Below, in pieces: positions 1-10,162 of a stretch of DNA of 64,000 nucleotides (its first letter is position 1; every line of letters starts with the position of its first letter). Source of the stretch: Schistocerca nitens. Lineage: Eukaryota; Arthropoda; Insecta; Orthoptera; Acrididae. The stretch is taken from NCBI RefSeq assembly GCF_023898315.1, contig NC_064614.1, forward strand, positions 70,878,501-70,942,500. The letters are read 5' to 3'. A program made the translations under genes and the position numbers. The notes beneath the pieces are model-generated. The model saw only the letters and a list, made by a program, of their open reading frames with translations, did not search any database and was not told the DNA's origin.

Positions 1-69
1 AGTAGTTCTAAGTTCTAGGCGACCGATGACCTCAGATGTGAAGTCCCATGGTGCTCTGAACCATTTTTC
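1..69 (+). repeat. SINE family A, 3' tail (cut by window edge)
   Basis: The sequence matches the 3' body shared by the complete family-A SINEs at 9961, 37633 and 49442: it runs through the block around 'gatgacctcagatg' and ends at 'gaaccattttt'. The tRNA-like head lies outside the window. No coding capacity. Confidence 0.85.
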
Positions 70-76
70 GAATATT

Positions 77-183
77 GCCTCGGGTATGGATGTGTGTAAG
101 GTTAATCAGGTTTAAGTAGTTCTAAGTCTAGGGGACTGATGACCTCAGATGTTAAGTCACATAGTGCTTAGAGCCATTTGAAT
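77..183 (+). repeat. SINE family A, 5'-truncated copy
   Basis: Starts at 'tgcctcgggtatggatgtg', just after the B-box region of the head, and runs to the tail ending 'gagccatttgaa'. It follows another tail directly, so two copies lie head to tail. The A-box half is missing. Confidence 0.85.
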
Positions 184-716
184 TTTAAAAGACGCATCAT
201 GGTTTAATAACTGAATTCGGAAAATGCTGAGGTAGCAAAGGCTGTTGTACTCTCGGATCAAAAGAGGACGCCCAAATGACGACAAGCAAAGATTCATAGA
301 GATTCATGCGTCTATGTCAAGATGTATGCACGGAGCATACAACAGCCACAAAAAAATATAATAGCTACCATCATACCTTGGACAAAGATCTGGAGGAGAA
401 CACGAAAAAATTCTGTTCCGTGTAAAATTTCCCAACGGGTCTAAGGATTCCATCAAGTCACTCGTTGCTTAGTCAGGTTTGGTAGCAGAAGACCGCAAAA
501 GGAAAGCCGAAGTTCTAGGTCCTATGTTTAAGAAATCGTTCACTGATGAGAAGCGTACAAACGTACCGTGGTTTGACCTTTGCAGAGAGTAGCGTATGGA
601 TGACATAGTAATAAACATCCTTGGCGTAGAGAAACAAATGAAAGTTGCGAAACTAAATACGTTTCCAGCTCCGGATGGAATTCCAATTCGGTTTCACAAA
701 AAGTACCCAAAGTCAT
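184..716 (+). pseudogene. CR1-like LINE pol, N-terminal RT region
   Basis: A broken frame near 430-716 reads like the stretch just before and at the start of the RT. It includes a segment resembling 'AELLNxxFxxxFTDE' and a 'FPAPDGIPIRF' motif, the equivalent of 'AAGPDGVPARF' in copy C. At least two in-frame stops are visible. The reading stops where the inverted LINE begins near 717, and about 70 residues expected here are missing from the far side. Confidence 0.65.
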
Positions 717-1778
717 TGGTGTTGTTGTTGTGCTCCTCAGTCCAGAGACTGATTTGATGCAGCTCTCCAAGCTACTCTATCCTGTGCAAGCTTCTTCATC
801 TCCCAGTACCTACTGCAATCTAAATCCTTCTGAACCTGCTAAGTGTATTCATCTCTTGGTCTCACTCTGCAATTTTTACCCTCCACGCTGACCTCCAACA
901 CTAACTTCGAGTTCCCTCAGAACATGTTCTACCTACCGATCCCTTCTTCTAGTCAAGTTGTGCCACAAATTTCTCTTCTCCCAACTTCTACTCAATACCT
1001 CCTCGTTAGTTATGTGATCTACCCATCTAATCGTCAGCATTCTTCTGTAGCACCACATTTCAAAAGCTTCTATTCTCTTCTTGTCTAAACTATTTATCGT
1101 CCATGTTTCACTTCCATACATGGCTACACTCCATACAAATACTTTCAGAAACGACTTCCTGACTCTTAAATCTATACTCGATGTTAAAAAATTTCTCATC
1201 TTCAGAAACGCTTTCCTTGCCAGTGCCGATGTACATTTTATATTCTCTCTACTTCGATCATCATCAATTATTTTGCTTCCCAAATAGTAAAACTCATTTA
1301 CTACATCAAGTGTTTCATTTCCTAATCTAATTCCCTCGACTCTTTATAACTGCTTTCTGATTCCTGTGCAAATCGTAAATAGCCTCTCTCTCCCTGTATT
1401 AGACCCCTGCCACCTTCAGAAATTGAAAGAGAGTAGTCCAGAAAACAGTGCCAAAAGCTTTTCTAAGTCTACAAATGCTAGAAACGTAGGTCTGCCTTTA
1501 CTTAATCTATCTTCTAGGATAATTCGTAGGGTCGGTATTGCCTCACGTGTTCCAACATTTCAACAGAATCCAAACTGATCTTCTCCAAGCTCAGCTTCTA
1601 CTTTGCAGCCGTGACTTATTAAACTGATAGTTCGGTTAATTTCACATCTGTAAACACCTGCTTTCGTTGGCATTGGAATTATTATATTCTTCTTGAAGTC
1701 TGAAGGTATTTCGCCTGTCTCATACATCTTGCTCACCAGATGGTAGAGTTTTATCAGGGCTGGCTCTTGCAAGGCTAC
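717..1778 (-). mobile_element. RTE-like non-LTR retrotransposon, 5'-truncated and decayed
   Basis: On the minus strand this aligns with the better copy at 47727-48969: the same GTT-rich (CAA-type) 3' tail at the left edge, the same C-terminal block with 'LKVFVWSVAMYGSETWT' and 'EAFEMWCYRRML', and upstream an 'EDQFGF' RT motif. Frameshifts break it into short frames (933-1283, 1560-1772). It reaches further 5' than the other copy, including a block with 'GEIPSDFKK'. It lies antisense inside CR1-like copy A. RTE-type assignment rests on domain style and the tail. Confidence 0.75.
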
Positions 1779-1789
1779 AGACCGGAAAG

Positions 1790-2329
1790 CTCATGTCCGC
1801 GAATCAGCAAGGCTTCAGAAAGTATTACTCGTGCGACACTCAGCTTTCTGTTTTCTCACATGATATACTGCGAACTATGGATGAAGAGAATAGGCAGATT
1901 CTATATTTCTAGATTTCTGAAACGAAGTCGGCACGGTACGCCATTGCAGGTACGATCATACGGTATACACAGATATGTAACTGGTTCTAAGACTTCTGAA
2001 GCAATAGAACCCAGTATGTTGTCCTCGATGGCTAGTGTTCATCGGAGACGGGGATAACATCTAGAATGTCCCAGCGAACTGCGATAGGCCCGATGATATT
2101 TTCTCTATACATAAATGACCTGGCGGACAGGGTGAGCAGCAATCTGCGGTTGTTCGCTAATGATGCAGTAATGTACAGGAAGGTGTCGAAGATCAGTGAC
2201 TGTTGGATGATACAAGAAGAACTAGACAAAATTTCTAGTTGGTGTGATGAATGGCAGAAGGCTCTAAATGTATAAAAATGTAAATTAATGCGGATGGGTA
2301 GGAACAACAAACCAATAATATTCGGATAC
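1790..2329 (+). pseudogene. CR1-like LINE pol, RT catalytic region
   Basis: Broken frames contain 'ANQQGFRK', 'GPMIFSLYINDLADRVSS' and 'LRLFANDAVMYRKV'. The last is the RT catalytic loop; the canonical F-A-D-D reads F-A-N-D here, so one of the metal-binding aspartates is lost. A reading with 'SSWCDEWQKALN' follows and stops at the insertion at 2330. Clearly non-functional. Confidence 0.75.
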
Positions 2330-2331
2330 TG

Positions 2332-2440
2332 TTCACGATAAAGGATGACAGCCATAAACAGTTGCAGGATAAAAATTTATTAAAATTCATTGACCAAGGT
2401 TTCGGTACATATAAATATACCTTCATCAGAAGTAAAAATC
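2332..2440 (+). repeat. Left inverted arm (109 bp)
   Basis: Reverse complement of 2834-2943 with only a few differences (including one indel in an A-run). Begins 'ttcacgataaaggatgac'. Confidence 0.9.
2392..2429 (-). ncRNA. Hammerhead ribozyme-like motif in left arm
   Basis: Minus-strand copy of the motif described at 2846-2883: CTGATGA box, GGTA/TACC stem II, GAA box, a minimal 3-bp stem III and GTC cleavage triplet. Catalytic activity is not shown by sequence alone. Confidence 0.45.
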
Positions 2441-2441
2441 C

Positions 2442-2832
2442 TGAACAGGAAGACACTTTCATTAGAAAAGCCATAGCATCTGAAGTGAGAAACAAAAGCT
2501 TAAGTAACAGTGAAATTACCAAAGTAATACAGGCACAAAATCTTTAGTTACTTACTGAAATTACATCATGTAATGGGGATTAATGAAACAATTGTGCCAA
2601 AGGTGTCGTCAATAATTGAGACATCTTCTCCATTAGTACAACATGACTCTTGAACAGGAAGACACTTTCATTAGAAAAGCCATAGCATCGGAAGCGAGAA
2701 ACAAAAGCTTCAGTAACAGTGAAATTACCAAAGTAATACAGGCACAAAATCTTTAGTTACTTACTGAAATTAGATCATGTAATGGAGATTAATAAAACAA
2801 TTGTGCCAAAGGCGTCGTCAATAATTGAGACA
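2442..2832 (+). repeat. Two direct copies of a 182-bp unit
   Basis: Unit 1 (2442-2623) and unit 2 (2651-2832) both run from 'tgaacaggaagacac' to 'aataattgagaca', with a few substitutions and a 27-bp spacer. Each holds a short open stretch containing 'DTFIRKAIASE' that stops at the same codon. Confidence 0.9.
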
Positions 2833-2833
2833 A

Positions 2834-2943
2834 GATTTTTTACTTCTGATGAAGGTATATTTATATGTACCGAAACCTTGGTCAATAAATTTTAATAAAC
2901 TTTTATCCTGCAACTGTTTATGGCTGTCATCCTTTATCGTGAA
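2834..2943 (-). repeat. Right inverted arm (110 bp)
   Basis: Reverse complement of the left arm at 2332-2440; ends 'cctttatcgtgaa'. Confidence 0.9.
2846..2883 (+). ncRNA. Hammerhead ribozyme-like motif in right arm
   Basis: Reads CTGATGA, then an A, a GGTA...TACC hairpin (stem II), GAA, then ACC-TT-GGT (a minimal 3-bp stem III closed by two bases) and C at the cleavage position (GTC). These are the conserved boxes of a type I hammerhead in the right order. Helix I next to the core is weak (TT/AA). Very short stem III is known for hammerheads of Penelope-like elements. Activity is inference. Confidence 0.5.
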
Positions 2944-2990
2944 GAATTTCAACAGTTGCTGTTGCAGCCATGTTTAAAATCTTCGGATAC

Positions 2991-3526
2991 CGTATTAGTA
3001 GTGGTTTTCTTGACACAGTCACGTCGTTTAAATATCTGGGCGTAACGTTGCGAAGCGATATGAACTGGTATGAGTATGTGAGAACTCTTGTAGGAAAGGC
3101 AAATGGTAGACTTTGGCTTATTGGGAGAATTTTAGGGAAGTGTGGTTCATCTCTAAAGGGGACAGCATATAGGACGCTAGTGCGACCTATTCTTGAGCAC
3201 TGCTGGAATGTGTGGGATCCTCACCAGGTCGGATTGAAAGAGGACATCGAAGCAGTTGGGAGGCGAGCTGTTAGATTTGTTACCGGTAGGTTCGAGCAGC
3301 ATGCCTTACGGATAAGCTTCGGGAACTCAAGTGGGAATCCCTGGAGGAAAGAGGCCACTCATTTCGAAGACCACTGCTGAGAAAGTGCAGAGAACCGGCA
3401 TTTGAAGCTGACTGCAGAACTATCCCGCTGCTACCTACGTACATTTCGCGTAGGGACCACGAGGATAAGATATGAGAAATTAGGGTTGATGCGGAGACAT
3501 ACGGACAGTCGTTTTTCCTTCGCTCT
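2991..3526 (+). pseudogene. CR1-like LINE pol, C-terminal region
   Basis: The frame at 2970-3380 carries 'FKYLGVTLRSDMNW', then 'YRTLVRPILEHC' and 'VWDPHQVGL', blocks found C-terminal to the RT in CR1/L2-type elements and also at 61680-61960 in this window. After a frameshift the last blocks, with 'LLPTYISRRDHEDK', follow up to the SINE at 3527. Confidence 0.75.
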
Positions 3527-3736
3527 CGCCGCGCGGGGTAGCCGTGCGGTCTAAGGCACCTTGCCTCGGTTCGCGCAGCTTCCCCCGTCGGAGGTTCGAG
3601 TCCTCCCTCGGGCATGGATGTGTGTGTTGTCCTTAGCGTACGTTAGTTTTAGTTAAATTACGTAGTGTATAAGCCTAGGGACCGATGACCTTAGCAGTTC
3701 GGTCCCATAGGAATTTACCAGAAATTTCCAAATTTA
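3527..3736 (+). repeat. SINE family B (tRNA-headed)
   Basis: Begins 'gccgcgcggggtagccg' with a B-box-like 'ggaggttcgagtcctccc' at about 3590-3607, then a body ending 'aatttaccagaaatttcca'. Flanked by a 9-bp duplication 'cttcgctct' (3518-3526 and 3737-3745). The tail shares 'gaccgatgacc' with family A, so the two families share a body segment. Confidence 0.88.
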
Positions 3737-3745
3737 CTTCGCTCT

Positions 3746-3850
3746 ACTAGGTAATGACTAGTAGTGGTACAGCCAACATCCCCCCCGCCCCCCCCCCCCC
3801 CCCGCCCCTCGCCACGCACAGTGCGGGCCGGAGTATAGGTAGATGTAGAT
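3746..3850 (+). repeat. LINE copy A 3' end with C-homopolymer
   Basis: Resumes the LINE 3' UTR after the SINE. 3781-3808 is almost all C (two interrupting G). It ends 'gtataggtagatgtagat', the tail also found at 28610-28630 and 62262-62285. Confidence 0.75.
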
Positions 3851-4984
3851 ATTTATGGAACTGAATGTGATATTTTTTAACAGTCAGCAAATAATTTTCC
3901 AAATATTATGAATGTGCTCTATGTTTCCTTAGAATACTTATCATAATAATTGAGCAAGTTGATACAGCTCACATGTTCACCTGAAATATTTTCGTAACAG
4001 TTTACGATGACGTTATCCGGTTTTCACCAATTTGAAATGTGGGAAATATGGTCTCTTTTCATAACTAAATAATTTACAGACGCTGTATCACATAGAAATT
4101 TAGTGACCTAGTCTCTAGTATCATAGGTCTGAAAGAAAGATGAATTTAACGGCCTTTTAATCTTCAAAATTATATTAGAGGTTTAGCAGAAATTACAGTG
4201 TTGATAAACTTAGTATATATCTGTTCTAATCATAATCCCTATTGGTGTCGTATGTGGAAATTCGTGATTTAGCACCAAAACAAGAAAATAACGTCACTTC
4301 TGATAAGAAGCAAACAGAGAGTAGCAACGTCACGATACCAACACATAGTGTGAGCAAAATAAAAATAGCCCCGAATACATTTGCGCTACAACTAGCGGTT
4401 GGCCGCCACTTGTTAAGGTACATCAAGGAAGATATTTTTTTTTCGTGTGGACCCAAATACATTTCAGATGATTTGTGCCATTCTCAACGAGTTTTCTTTA
4501 TTCAAAACTGTAGCACTGAAAAGTTTTTTAATTGATAAAACGTTCCTTTTTGCTCTTTTCGTTACCTTAATTTCACGACATAGGTTTATGCAGGACCCTC
4601 TGTACATTATCATGTGCTGGTAGCATGTCACCCACAAGTGAATTATGTTAGTGTGAATTTGGTTGGCAAGCTAAGTGATCGTTTACATCTTTAAGTAATT
4701 TTGTTGTGTTAAGATATTTCGCAAGCGTATTTGCGATTACTTACTTTTAGCTCTCGATAAACGTTTTCCTTCTGCATTCTCATGAGTTATTCTGAAGCAT
4801 TTACAAACTCTACACATGTTTTGCAGAACTTAGTTTGTGAATAAAACCGACAAAGGTTCGCCTAAACACAGTGCAGAAGTTGTTGTGTGTCCACTCTCAG
4901 TTGGCACTCATTTGTTCTCAAGTGAGTGTGACGCCAAATCTGAATTTTGTTACCTATCTTACTCCCTCCGTCCCTCGCTTCCTC
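3851..4984. other. Unassigned AT-rich sequence
   Basis: No motif, repeat border or convincing coding frame recognised. Two overlapping opposite-strand frames at 4226-4535 have low-complexity composition and no recognisable domain. Confidence 0.5.
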
Positions 4985-4986
4985 TA

Positions 4987-5017
<31 letters not shown>

Positions 5018-5077
5018 TTCTCTCCTTGCGTATTTTTGTGTGTGTGTGTGTGTGTGCCCGCGTGTGTGTGTGTTTGT
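4985..5077. repeat. Microsatellite cluster (TCTG)n, (TC)n, (TG)n
   Basis: 4988-5024 is TCTG and TC repeats; 5037-5056 and 5060-5074 are TG repeats. These create spurious Leu/Ser- and Cys/Val-rich frames on the plus strand. Confidence 0.95.
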
Positions 5078-5082
5078 TTGAT

Positions 5083-5820
5083 TTTTGTTATTGTCTTAGG
5101 CTGTTTCTGTAGATTTCCTTTAATGTGTTGAACAGTATGTCCTTGCACGGTATTTTTCTTCTGCTAATGCCTTCTATGTATGGAAGTTTACTTATATACT
5201 ACGTTCATAGTACATCGTATAGCTTGATTTTGGCATTTTAAATTTAGTTTCTGTTTTGGTCGAGTGATGATTGTAGTCAGCAGAAGAGCTATGGAAGCTG
5301 TAAGTTTTTAGAGATCGGAGGTGTCCCAAACACCTTGTTTTAAAGTTTCTGTATGTTTGCCCTAGGTACACTGACTGAGAAGTGTTGCATGTATGCTAAT
5401 ATGCCTGTTCTGTTGAATTTTTCTGTGCGGTGTTTCCTGTACTGTGCTTTTTCTCTGTTGTGTTATGTGTGAAGCATACTACTTGAAGTCACTGTTTTTA
5501 AATGTTTCCTACTCGGTAAATTATTTTATTATTGTAGGTGAGTGTGCGCTACTTTTGTTTTGTGTGAGAGTTATTGCTCTGTTGTGTTTTTCATGTGGTA
5601 ATTGTATTCTTCTGTGTTGTTGTGTGCAAGGTCTTGTGTGCATGGGCCTGTTCGTATCTTTTCCATTTGTTGCACCTTCTCAGCCACATGGATATCGTAA
5701 TCATTTTCGTTGTTATTTATTTTATTGTGTGTAGCTCTGGTGTATAGTTCACGTAGGTTACAAACTACAGAAGATGCTGGAAATGGCAACAGTTGACCTC
5801 GATGCAATGCTGTGCTCGGT
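5083..5820. other. Unassigned T-rich sequence
   Basis: T/G-rich DNA with no recognisable repeat or domain. The frame at 5444-5734 is Cys/Phe-rich because of base composition. Confidence 0.5.
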
Positions 5821-6516
5821 TTATGAAACTGTGAGACATGCGTAGCTGCTCAGCCTGAGGGATAGGAGCAATAGAGTCCTTTTTCCTCCTGCAGCTCTTC
5901 CAGAGCGCATTACACGAGTACATCTGACTCTCCAATGTGCCCCACAGGTAAAAATAACAGAGAGAGAGGTCAGGCGATTGAGCTGGCCAGAAGACTGCAC
6001 TGCCTCCGCTGATTTTAAAATACTTGACGTAGTCAACTTTGTGTAGTACGCTTTCTTAAGTTCTAATGTAATATTTATTGGCGGCTGCAGTGGCCGAGTG
6101 GTTCTAGGCGCTCCAGTCTGGAACCGCGCGACCGCTACGGTCGCAGGCTCGAATCCTGCCTCGGGTATGGATGTGTGTGATGTCCTTAGGTTAGTTAGGT
6201 TTAAGTAGTTCTGAGTTCTAGGGGACCGATGACCTCCGATGTTAAGTCCCATAGTACTCAGAACCATATGAACCATTTTTGAAAATTTATATGTGTTGCT
6301 CACACGTTACAATGTGCTGTTGTTCCGTCTTGCTGGAGTATTCACACACTCCTTCGTCTTCTTTGAACTGATCCACATGTGGATTAAGCTGTTTATGGGC
6401 ATACCGTTTACCATTAACAGTTTGGCGAAAGAAGCGTGTTACGGTGCGGACACTGATAACAGAGCACTGAAGAGCAATTTTGAGACTGCGCAACTGCTTC
6501 TGGAATAGGCGCACCA
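5821..6516 (-). pseudogene. Mariner/Tc1-superfamily DDE transposase relic, split by a SINE
   Basis: Read on the minus strand, the piece right of the SINE contains 'RTVTRFFRQTVNGKRY' and the piece left of it contains 'FWPAQSPDLSLCYFYLWG', the block holding the third acidic residue region in arthropod transposases of the 'WPARSPDLTPLDFFLWG' type. The copy lacks TIRs that I could identify, and the SINE at 6080-6281 splits it. Non-functional. Assignment below superfamily is not possible by eye. Confidence 0.65.
6080..6281 (+). repeat. SINE family A, full-length
   Basis: tRNA-like head with A-box region 'tggccgagtggttctaggc', B-box 'aggctcgaatcctgcc', then the shared body and 'gaaccattttt' end. 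Possible imperfect duplication around 'atttat' at both ends. It interrupts a transposase relic. Confidence 0.92.
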
Positions 6517-6519
6517 TAT

Positions 6520-7369
6520 ATTAACTAGTAGTGAATAAAAAGTTCAGAGAAAAGTGGTCCACCTAAATTAGCAAACATAGCTCAGGCTGAAACAATGTCT
6601 TTCTCAGAACAAGCCGACAATGCAGGTACTATCCAGTCTGTGCTGACCAATTGTGTCGACTGCTGATTAGTTTCAAAAATAAATATGCTTTACAATACAA
6701 GAGGTAGTAGATATACTACTACTTTACAGAGAGTACAGACTGAACGCAAAGCGAATGAGCTGCACACACAAAGTATCACGACAGACCGTGACAGCAAGAG
6801 TTACAATTCAGCGAATGTGCGAAATATTGCTATTGGATAATCCCTGGAGTACATGCAGAGCGTAAGGAGAAAACCTGCAACGAGTAGAGCCAACGAAATA
6901 GATGTTCGGTAAGCTGTTACTCATAATCAACATGTCTAGTTCAAAGAAACTGCGAATGCCTCTCGAATAAGTCACAGAAGAGTCGTTCACTCCATCCATA
7001 TCATGTGTCACTTCACCAGCAGTTTAACCTGCGGAATTATTGAAGAGGCATGGAATTACTTTGGAGGGGTTCTAATGCGACTTAAGCACAACCTTTGTTA
7101 TCAAAGAATTCTCTTTACTGGTAAAGCTGCATTTACAGATCGTGGTAAGCTGCATGAAAGAAATGTGCGTTCTTGAGCCTCACTGGATGACGCAGGTTTA
7201 ACTTCAGAGTCATTGGGGTGTGAACCATTTGTGAGTTATTGTGGAAGACTAGTGTTTATTTCTTGCTTACGAAACCTTAACGGGTAATTGCACAATTTCT
7301 TACGGAAGTTCTGCTAGCTCTTCTGTAATAAGCGCCGCTTGAAACATGTATAAGGTGTCAATACAATGG
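6520..7369. other. Unassigned sequence
   Basis: No recognisable element border, RNA or domain. Confidence 0.45.
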
Positions 7370-7720
7370 AAGTCCGGATTACGACCCTACTGTGGCTACG
7401 AAAGCGTTTACCCAGCTCTTTTCAGTTCGTTGGATAGGACGGGGAGATGGTATTGGTTGGCCTGCTCGTTCGTCTGATTTCACGAGACTGGACTTCTTTT
7501 CTCGGCTTAAGTCAACGAAGAAATATAAACATAAGTAGGATTCTTGGAGCGTGAGAAATGATATCGAAAGCATGTCTCCAGTCTACCCAAAAGTCCTTGC
7601 ACCACCGACGGCAAAAGGTATTGCAGTAGGACATTTCGCACACTTGATGACATAAATGGAATTTTAAGGAAGCGTTTATGACCAGATTGTTTTGTGATTT
7701 TCTTCCTGTTGCTGATCCAA
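7370..7720 (+). pseudogene. DDE transposase C-terminal fragment
   Basis: A plus-strand frame near 7420-7520 reads 'RWIGRGDGIGWPARSSDF' followed by 'TRLDFFSRLKSTKK'. This corresponds to the 'RWIGRGGPI-WPPRSPDLTPLDFFLWG-LK' block of arthropod mariner-type transposases. A stop follows at the lysine-rich end, and no N-terminal half is visible upstream. It differs from the family at 5821-6516. Confidence 0.65.
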
Positions 7721-9960
7721 CTTTGATGTGTAATTATGTATCTTGACATATAACTCATGGCGCGCCGTAAAACACCTTCATACCATATAGCACTACTTTC
7801 TGCTACTGCTATACCATAACCTTAAAGTAGGAGGCAGGTCGTGAAATATAATTATCTAGTAAAACAATTATGGTATAAAGCAACAGAGCAGTGTTACCCT
7901 CTGAGAGGAATTTTGCTAGGTTGACCGTGCTGTACCTAATGGGAATGGCTTATCGAAAATGAAAGTCGGAATTACGTAAATATTTGAACAGTACGAACAA
8001 AATTTTGCCTATCTGTACTGTTCAGCTGATAAAGAAAACGGTCGCCAGCCTAACTAGGCAAGAGAATGATTAACATTCTCGTTTAAGAAAATAGTTATTA
8101 GTAATTTTAACGAATAAACACAGCCTATACTTTGTCACACGCGAGTGCAATGAACTCTGACACATACATATGTTTACGGTAAGATTGAAACTAACAGTTA
8201 GAGCAGCAGAAACTATTTACAAAATTATAAGAGATACCGAAACACCCTATTACTTTCAGGCTTTAAAGAAATTATGGTTTTTTACAATTAGTGGTCTTTC
8301 CGTTACTAATTACCCAGCACTAATACAATAGACAAACTGTGGATCCTGTTATGTTATTAATATGCACTTCCTATATACAAGAGAAACATGCACTTAGCAA
8401 ACATAAGTATATAACGTTTCACAACTGCAGTTTTCCATTTTTACTACAGTGAAACACAAAATTAACATATACATAAGATACTGACTCACCTTCTGCGATT
8501 TACAACAGGCAGTAATGTGATCATTCACTAAGCAAAACTTTATAAGCCTCAATCTTAAGAACTTTTAATTTTGAAGTAGGCAACAACACATTAATAAGCA
8601 GTTTTACTAGGAAAATTATTTTCAGCAAGCATCATTAACTTTAACCCACTCTCTTGCCACATTAACTTTAACTTTCTTTTTACTATGTTCAAGAGGCATC
8701 AATTAGCAAAACTCTAGGCTTTAATTTCTTTCGGTAAGGAAACTCGGAAATCACTTTAGTTCAAACGGAGAGGAACCTGAGATATAAATTACCTTATATT
8801 TGAACACACTAACACATCCATTAAGCTGATCCTTCACCGTACATCATTATAGCATTCCGATGCAATGATTGCGCAATGTGGTGGCAACTGCATGTTGGTT
8901 GGTGGAATTGCAGGCAGAATTACTGAACTCTGTCATTTCTTGGTGGCGATGATAGATACAAATTCCAGAATAGTTCCAGCTATTTATCCATCCATCCGAG
9001 GCATTGGAAAGAAGCAGAAAAAGCCTCTCTCGGAACCACCACAATATGCATCTTTTACATGGCAGTGCACGGTTTGGAAGCTCGTCCCCGACTCGTAGCT
9101 CGTCCCCGACTGACTATCAGTTCCACCTTTTCTACCTAGGCCAACCACAATTTGCGCCCGCTACACAGTTCCGTTCCCAAGGGGAACCACTACACCTTTT
9201 ACATACAAACTAACTAAGAACCCTAAGTGAGGGTCAGCAGTTTACACAACAGTAACCAAGTACATTAAATAAAACAGAACATTTGTACATATTGACATTT
9301 CTACAAAAAATTATTCACACAGAAATTACAATTACATACAGTAAGTTTTGTTCCCTCCAAATGGGACAAAGAATTTAAATGATAGATTCACTACTTTGCA
9401 TAGAACCAAACCATGACATCAAAGTTAGTACAAAGAAAGGAGTATACAATTTTGTGTTATCTATTCAATCAAACACATTTACAGATACTCAATATTATAA
9501 CATTAAATAAAACAAAAGCAAAATAAATCCATACAGCAGAAGAGCTATGGTGTTACAACCTTATTTCCATTTTGAAGTGTAGCGTTATTTGGTGGCTCTG
9601 TTAGTAACAAGAGCTCAACTCTTATCGTAGCTAACTGGCGAATAATCTTTAGATGTTACGTCCTAAGTCTTCTACTTGGTGTTAGGGTTCAACCACCTGT
9701 ACGCAAGAGCGGTTAACTTCATTTATAACTACACTCTTCTCCATTATTCCATTTTTAAGCAGATTTTGTTAGAGGAGTCAAGGTGGATCGCCTCATCAGC
9801 CTAGCCTGGCACTTCTGTGTAACAACACGAATTTCCGCGTAAGACAGTACTCGTATTGATGTAAAAACACATAGATATAACTTTTAAATATGGTCGTTTC
9901 TCTCAAACTACTAAACGTTGTTGTCGTTACTATAGATGTGAAAGGAGTGAGGACTTATTC
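7721..9960. other. Unassigned sequence
   Basis: AT-rich, no recognised family. A short local duplication ('agctcgtccccgact' twice) occurs at about 9080-9110. Overlapping frames at 8847-9213 on both strands have no recognisable domain. Confidence 0.45.
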
Positions 9961-10150
9961 AGCCTGCCGCGGTGGCCGAGCGCTTCTAAGCGCTTTAGTC
10001 CCGAACAGCGCGACTGCTACGGTCGCAGGTTCGAATCCTGCCTCGGGATGTGTGTGATGTCCTTAGTTAGGTTTAAGTGGTTCTAAGTTCTAGGGAACTG
10101 ATGACCTCAGATGTTAAGTCCCATAGTGCTCAGAGCCATTTCAACCATCT
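9961..10150 (+). repeat. SINE family A with target duplication
   Basis: Head 'gcctgccgcggtggccgag', B-box 'ggttcgaatcctgcc', shared body, ends 'gccatttcaaccatct'. Flanked by an imperfect 12-bp duplication: 'gaggacttattc' (9949-9960) and 'gagggcttattc' (10151-10162). Confidence 0.93.
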
Positions 10151-10162
10151 GAGGGCTTATTC

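Larger units (their letters stand above)
2330..2981. mobile_element. 652-bp inverted-arm element with hammerhead-like motifs (Penelope-like candidate)
   Basis: Inserted in the LINE with a 9-bp direct duplication, 'ttcggatac', at 2321-2329 and 2982-2990. It has near-identical inverted arms (2332-2440 and 2834-2943) and two direct copies of a 182-bp unit between them. Its right end extends 38 bp past the arm, so the ends are not symmetrical as in an ordinary cut-and-paste transposon. Each arm carries a hammerhead-like motif, which in Penelope-like retroelements lies in the terminal pseudo-LTRs. No RT is present; the copy is short and non-autonomous. A foldback DNA element is the alternative. 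Confidence 0.6.
184..3850 (+). mobile_element. CR1-like non-LTR retrotransposon, copy A (decayed, multiply interrupted)
   Basis: Translated pieces on + match, in order, the RT and C-terminal regions of the better copy at 60528-62290. The start of the RT lies before 716, the middle and catalytic region at 1790-2329, the C-terminal region at 2991-3526, and the 3' end with 'gtagatgtagat' tail at 3746-3850. An inverted RTE-like LINE, a 652-bp inverted-arm element and a family-B SINE interrupt it. Stops and frameshifts are frequent. CR1/L2-type clade is judged from motif style only and could not be tested by phylogeny. Confidence 0.75.

Noticed and set aside
4837..5131. Two overlapping plus-strand frames of 86-91 codons
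   Set aside because: Produced by the TCTG, TC and TG microsatellites; low-complexity composition in both frames.
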